From positions 1 through 7,775 of the forward strand of contig JAFGNQ010000150.1 of assembly GCA_016926925.1 (NCBI GenBank): 7,775 bases of DNA, given 5' to 3'. Of this stretch, positions 6,482-7,775 are shown one piece after another (within the stretch, counting starts at the first letter, position 1; each line of letters starts with the position of its first letter). The notes beneath the pieces were generated by a model, which saw only the letters and a program-made list of their open reading frames with translations, was not told the origin of the DNA and searched no databases. Position numbers and translations under genes: made by a program. This DNA is from Candidatus Aminicenantota bacterium. GTDB lineage: Bacteria > Acidobacteriota > Aminicenantia > Aminicenantales > Aminicenantaceae.

Positions 6482-7519
6482 ATGAATGGAAACAAAGTCG
6501 CTACAGCCTGTCTGGTTATTATCGTCATTTTTCTTTTCGGCTTTCTACTGAAAGTCGCTAAGCCGGTTTTGTTCCCTTTTTTTCTTGCCGTTTTGTTTTC
6601 TTTTGTTCTTTCTCCCGCACAGGGTTTCCTGATGCGCATTAAGATTCCCAAAGCGGTATCCATCATTTTTATCCTTCTTGTTACATTTCTGGCCGTGTAT
6701 CTTTTAGGAACGGTTTTTTATTCCAGTGGTAAGGCATTCGCCTCGGGACTCCCTAAATACGGGCAGAGGCTTGAATCCATTTTTCAATCCTTGCAGAAAG
6801 GGTTTAAATTTTCGGACTTCGATTGGCAGACCTTCGATTGGATCCGGCAAATAAATCTGGGGAAAGCCGGAGGTTTCCTTTTGTCTTCTCTCGGTCCGTT
6901 CTTTTCTTTTATAGCCAACTTGTTTTTAATTTTCATATTTTTAGTGTTCATCATGGCTGGAAGAGGGAAAATACGCCCCAAGGTCGAGAGCGCGTTTAAC
7001 GGTGTTCGATCCCTGCGGATTATCGCTGTTATCGAAAACATCGACGCTCAGGTTCAAAGATACCTGGCAATCAAGACAGTGGTCAGCTTATTCACCGGTA
7101 TTTTCGCTGCTGTAGTCATGCTGTTGTGGGGATTGGATTTTGCCATCGTTTTCGGTTTCTTAACTTTCATATTGAATTTTATCCCTAATATCGGATCCTT
7201 CATAGCCACGGCATTTCCGGTTGTTATTGCCGTTTTTCAGTTTCCAACACTCTGGCCGGCCATATGGATTTGTCTGATTCTCATCCTTATACAGCAAATC
7301 ATGGGCAATTTTGTCGAGCCCCGATTGATGGGACATGGATTAGGCTTGAGCCCGCTCTTAGTCCTGTTTTCTCTCTTTTTTTGGGGATGGCTGTGGGGTA
7401 TTCCGGGAATGGTGCTCGCTGTCCCGATTACCGCGGTTATCAAGATTGTCTGCAGCAATATACCGGAGTTGGGGCCTATTGCGGCTCTCATGAGCAAAAA
7501 CGAAGTAGGTTGTTCATAA
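6482..7519 (+). CDS. AI-2E/PerM family transporter (UPF0118 type)
   Basis: This 345-residue integral membrane protein is about the normal length for the AI-2E family, which includes the E. coli TqsA (quorum-signal exporter) and PerM. Hydrophobic segments lie at about 8-23, 27-46, 58-80, 138-158, 200-225, 226-252, 258-275 and 290-323, with a soluble insert at about 84-130. Family marks are FILNFIPNIGSFIA (229-242), NFVEPRLMGHGLGLSP (276-291) and WGIPGMVLAVPITAVIKI (305-322). Substrate is unknown; members have been linked to signal export, ion or proton exchange, and unknown roles, so the family name should not be read as function. The ATG has no ribosome site at normal spacing (GGAG is 13 bases away and would fall outside the mRNA), so the message may be nearly leaderless. 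In-frame codons back to the stop at 6461 offer no better start. The last five codons (EVGCS) and the stop lie in the terminal repeat. Confidence 0.9.
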   Translation: MNGNKVATACLVIIVIFLFGFLLKVAKPVLFPFFLAVLFSFVLSPAQGFLMRIKIPKAVSIIFILLVTFLAVYLLGTVFYSSGKAFASGLPKYGQRLESIFQSLQKGFKFSDFDWQTFDWIRQINLGKAGGFLLSSLGPFFSFIANLFLIFIFLVFIMAGRGKIRPKVESAFNGVRSLRIIAVIENIDAQVQRYLAIKTVVSLFTGIFAAVVMLLWGLDFAIVFGFLTFILNFIPNIGSFIATAFPVVIAVFQFPTLWPAIWICLILILIQQIMGNFVEPRLMGHGLGLSPLLVLFSLFFWGWLWGIPGMVLAVPITAVIKIVCSNIPELGPIAALMSKNEVGCS

Positions 7520-7698
7520 AAACTGCCGCCATTTTCAACACAAAGAACTTTCAAACATATTGACGGCAGTTTTCACCTTACAGGCGAGCCGATCTTGCCG
7601 CATCGGCTTCGTTGCCGCCCATTCGGCGTAGTTCACTACAGCCTCATGAGCTGCTTCCTTGCCGCTGCAACAACCTCGACTCGTGAACAACCTACTTC
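7502..7698 (+). repeat. 197-base palindrome-rich element with inverted ends, copy 1
   Basis: GAAGTAGGTTGTTCA at 7502-7516 is the exact reverse complement of 7684-7698, a 15-base terminal inverted repeat enclosing a structured interior. The interior holds AAAACTGCCG (7519-7528) against CGGCAGTTTT (7564-7573), AGCCGAT (7587-7593) against ATCGGCT (7602-7608), GTAG/CTAC (7628-7639) and the palindrome CTCATGAG (7643-7650). No protein-coding frame explains it. It is followed by a second copy at a 198-base period. A small non-autonomous mobile element (MITE-like) or dispersed REP-type repeat is the likeliest class; I do not recognise a named family. Confidence 0.7.
7519..7573 (+). terminator. Hairpin after the transporter stop, possible terminator
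   Basis: AAAACTGCCG (7519-7528) pairs perfectly with CGGCAGTTTT (7564-7573) across a 35-base loop, beginning within the transporter stop codon. The A and T runs at the stem ends resemble a bidirectional intrinsic terminator, but the loop is long and the T run is only four bases and part of the stem. It is also part of the repeat element, so termination may be incidental. Confidence 0.35.
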
Positions 7699-7699
7699 A

Positions 7700-7775
7700 G
7701 AGGGCGGTTGTTCATAAAAACTGCCGCCATTTTCAACACAAAGAACTTTCAAACATATTGACGGCAGTTTTCACC
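7700..7775 (+). repeat. Tandem copy 2 of the structured element (cut by window end)
   Basis: Bases 7706-7775 are identical over 70 bases to 7508-7577, in the same orientation and exactly 198 bases later. The six bases before this match only partly (GAGGGC here, GAAGTA in copy 1). The same AAAACTGCCG/CGGCAGTTTT hairpin recurs at 7717-7771. The right part of the unit, if present, lies outside the window. Confidence 0.8.

Noticed and set aside
6273..6485. 70-codon plus-strand frame in the divergent region
   Set aside because: It starts at a GTG with no ribosome site, crosses the minus-strand promoter and both repeat copies, and has no recognisable protein features. Only its ATGA overlap with the transporter is kept as an observation.
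7502..7775. Integron attC sites or a CRISPR array
   Set aside because: The ends (GGTTGTTC/GAACAACC) faintly recall attC cores, but there are no cassette open frames or integrase and both units are near-identical. The repeat is far too long and the spacing too regular for CRISPR.

Overview
The window looks like bacterial chromosome of moderate GC content. It carries mostly signalling genes and one integral membrane protein. Two features make a Desulfobacterota (former Deltaproteobacteria) origin the best guess: a secreted protein that resembles the DUF6599 group, and a small PPOX-fold protein beside it. This is inference from family memory; no rRNA or other marker is present.

Layout, left to right. 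(1) Positions 3-59 hold the last 18 codons of a plus-strand gene that begins outside the window. (2) A plus-strand pair follows: a signal-peptide-bearing DUF6599-like protein (165-1082) and, 8 bases later, a pyridoxamine-5'-phosphate-oxidase-fold flavoprotein (1091-1573). A good sigma-70-like promoter lies just upstream of the pair. (3) A minus-strand four-gene signalling operon runs from 6245 down to 1607: receiver-GGDEF response regulator, PAS-PAS hybrid histidine kinase with two receivers, second receiver-GGDEF response regulator, and a free-standing Hpt protein. The first three genes are packed with a 2-base gap and a 4-base GTGA overlap. (4) A 236-base divergent intergenic region (6246-6481) carries a promoter for each direction, an imperfect 24-base direct repeat, nested inverted repeats and an orphan perfect Shine-Dalgarno sequence. 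(5) A plus-strand AI-2E/PerM-type transporter occupies 6482-7519. (6) A palindrome-rich repeat with inverted ends starts inside the last codons of the transporter, and a second copy in tandem (period 198 bases) runs off the window.

How the genes may work together. The operon contains every part of a multistep phosphorelay. The kinase has a phosphorylatable His and two receiver domains but no Hpt domain of its own; the Hpt domain is encoded separately at the 3' end. The two receiver-GGDEF proteins are obvious outputs, which would make cyclic di-GMP under control of a cytoplasmic PAS-sensed signal. Both keep the GG(D/E)E(F/Y) active site and the RxxD inhibitory site. The most unusual parts of the window are the terminal tandem structured repeat, which supplies the transporter's stop codon, and the intergenic region with its duplicated element and possible leader structure.
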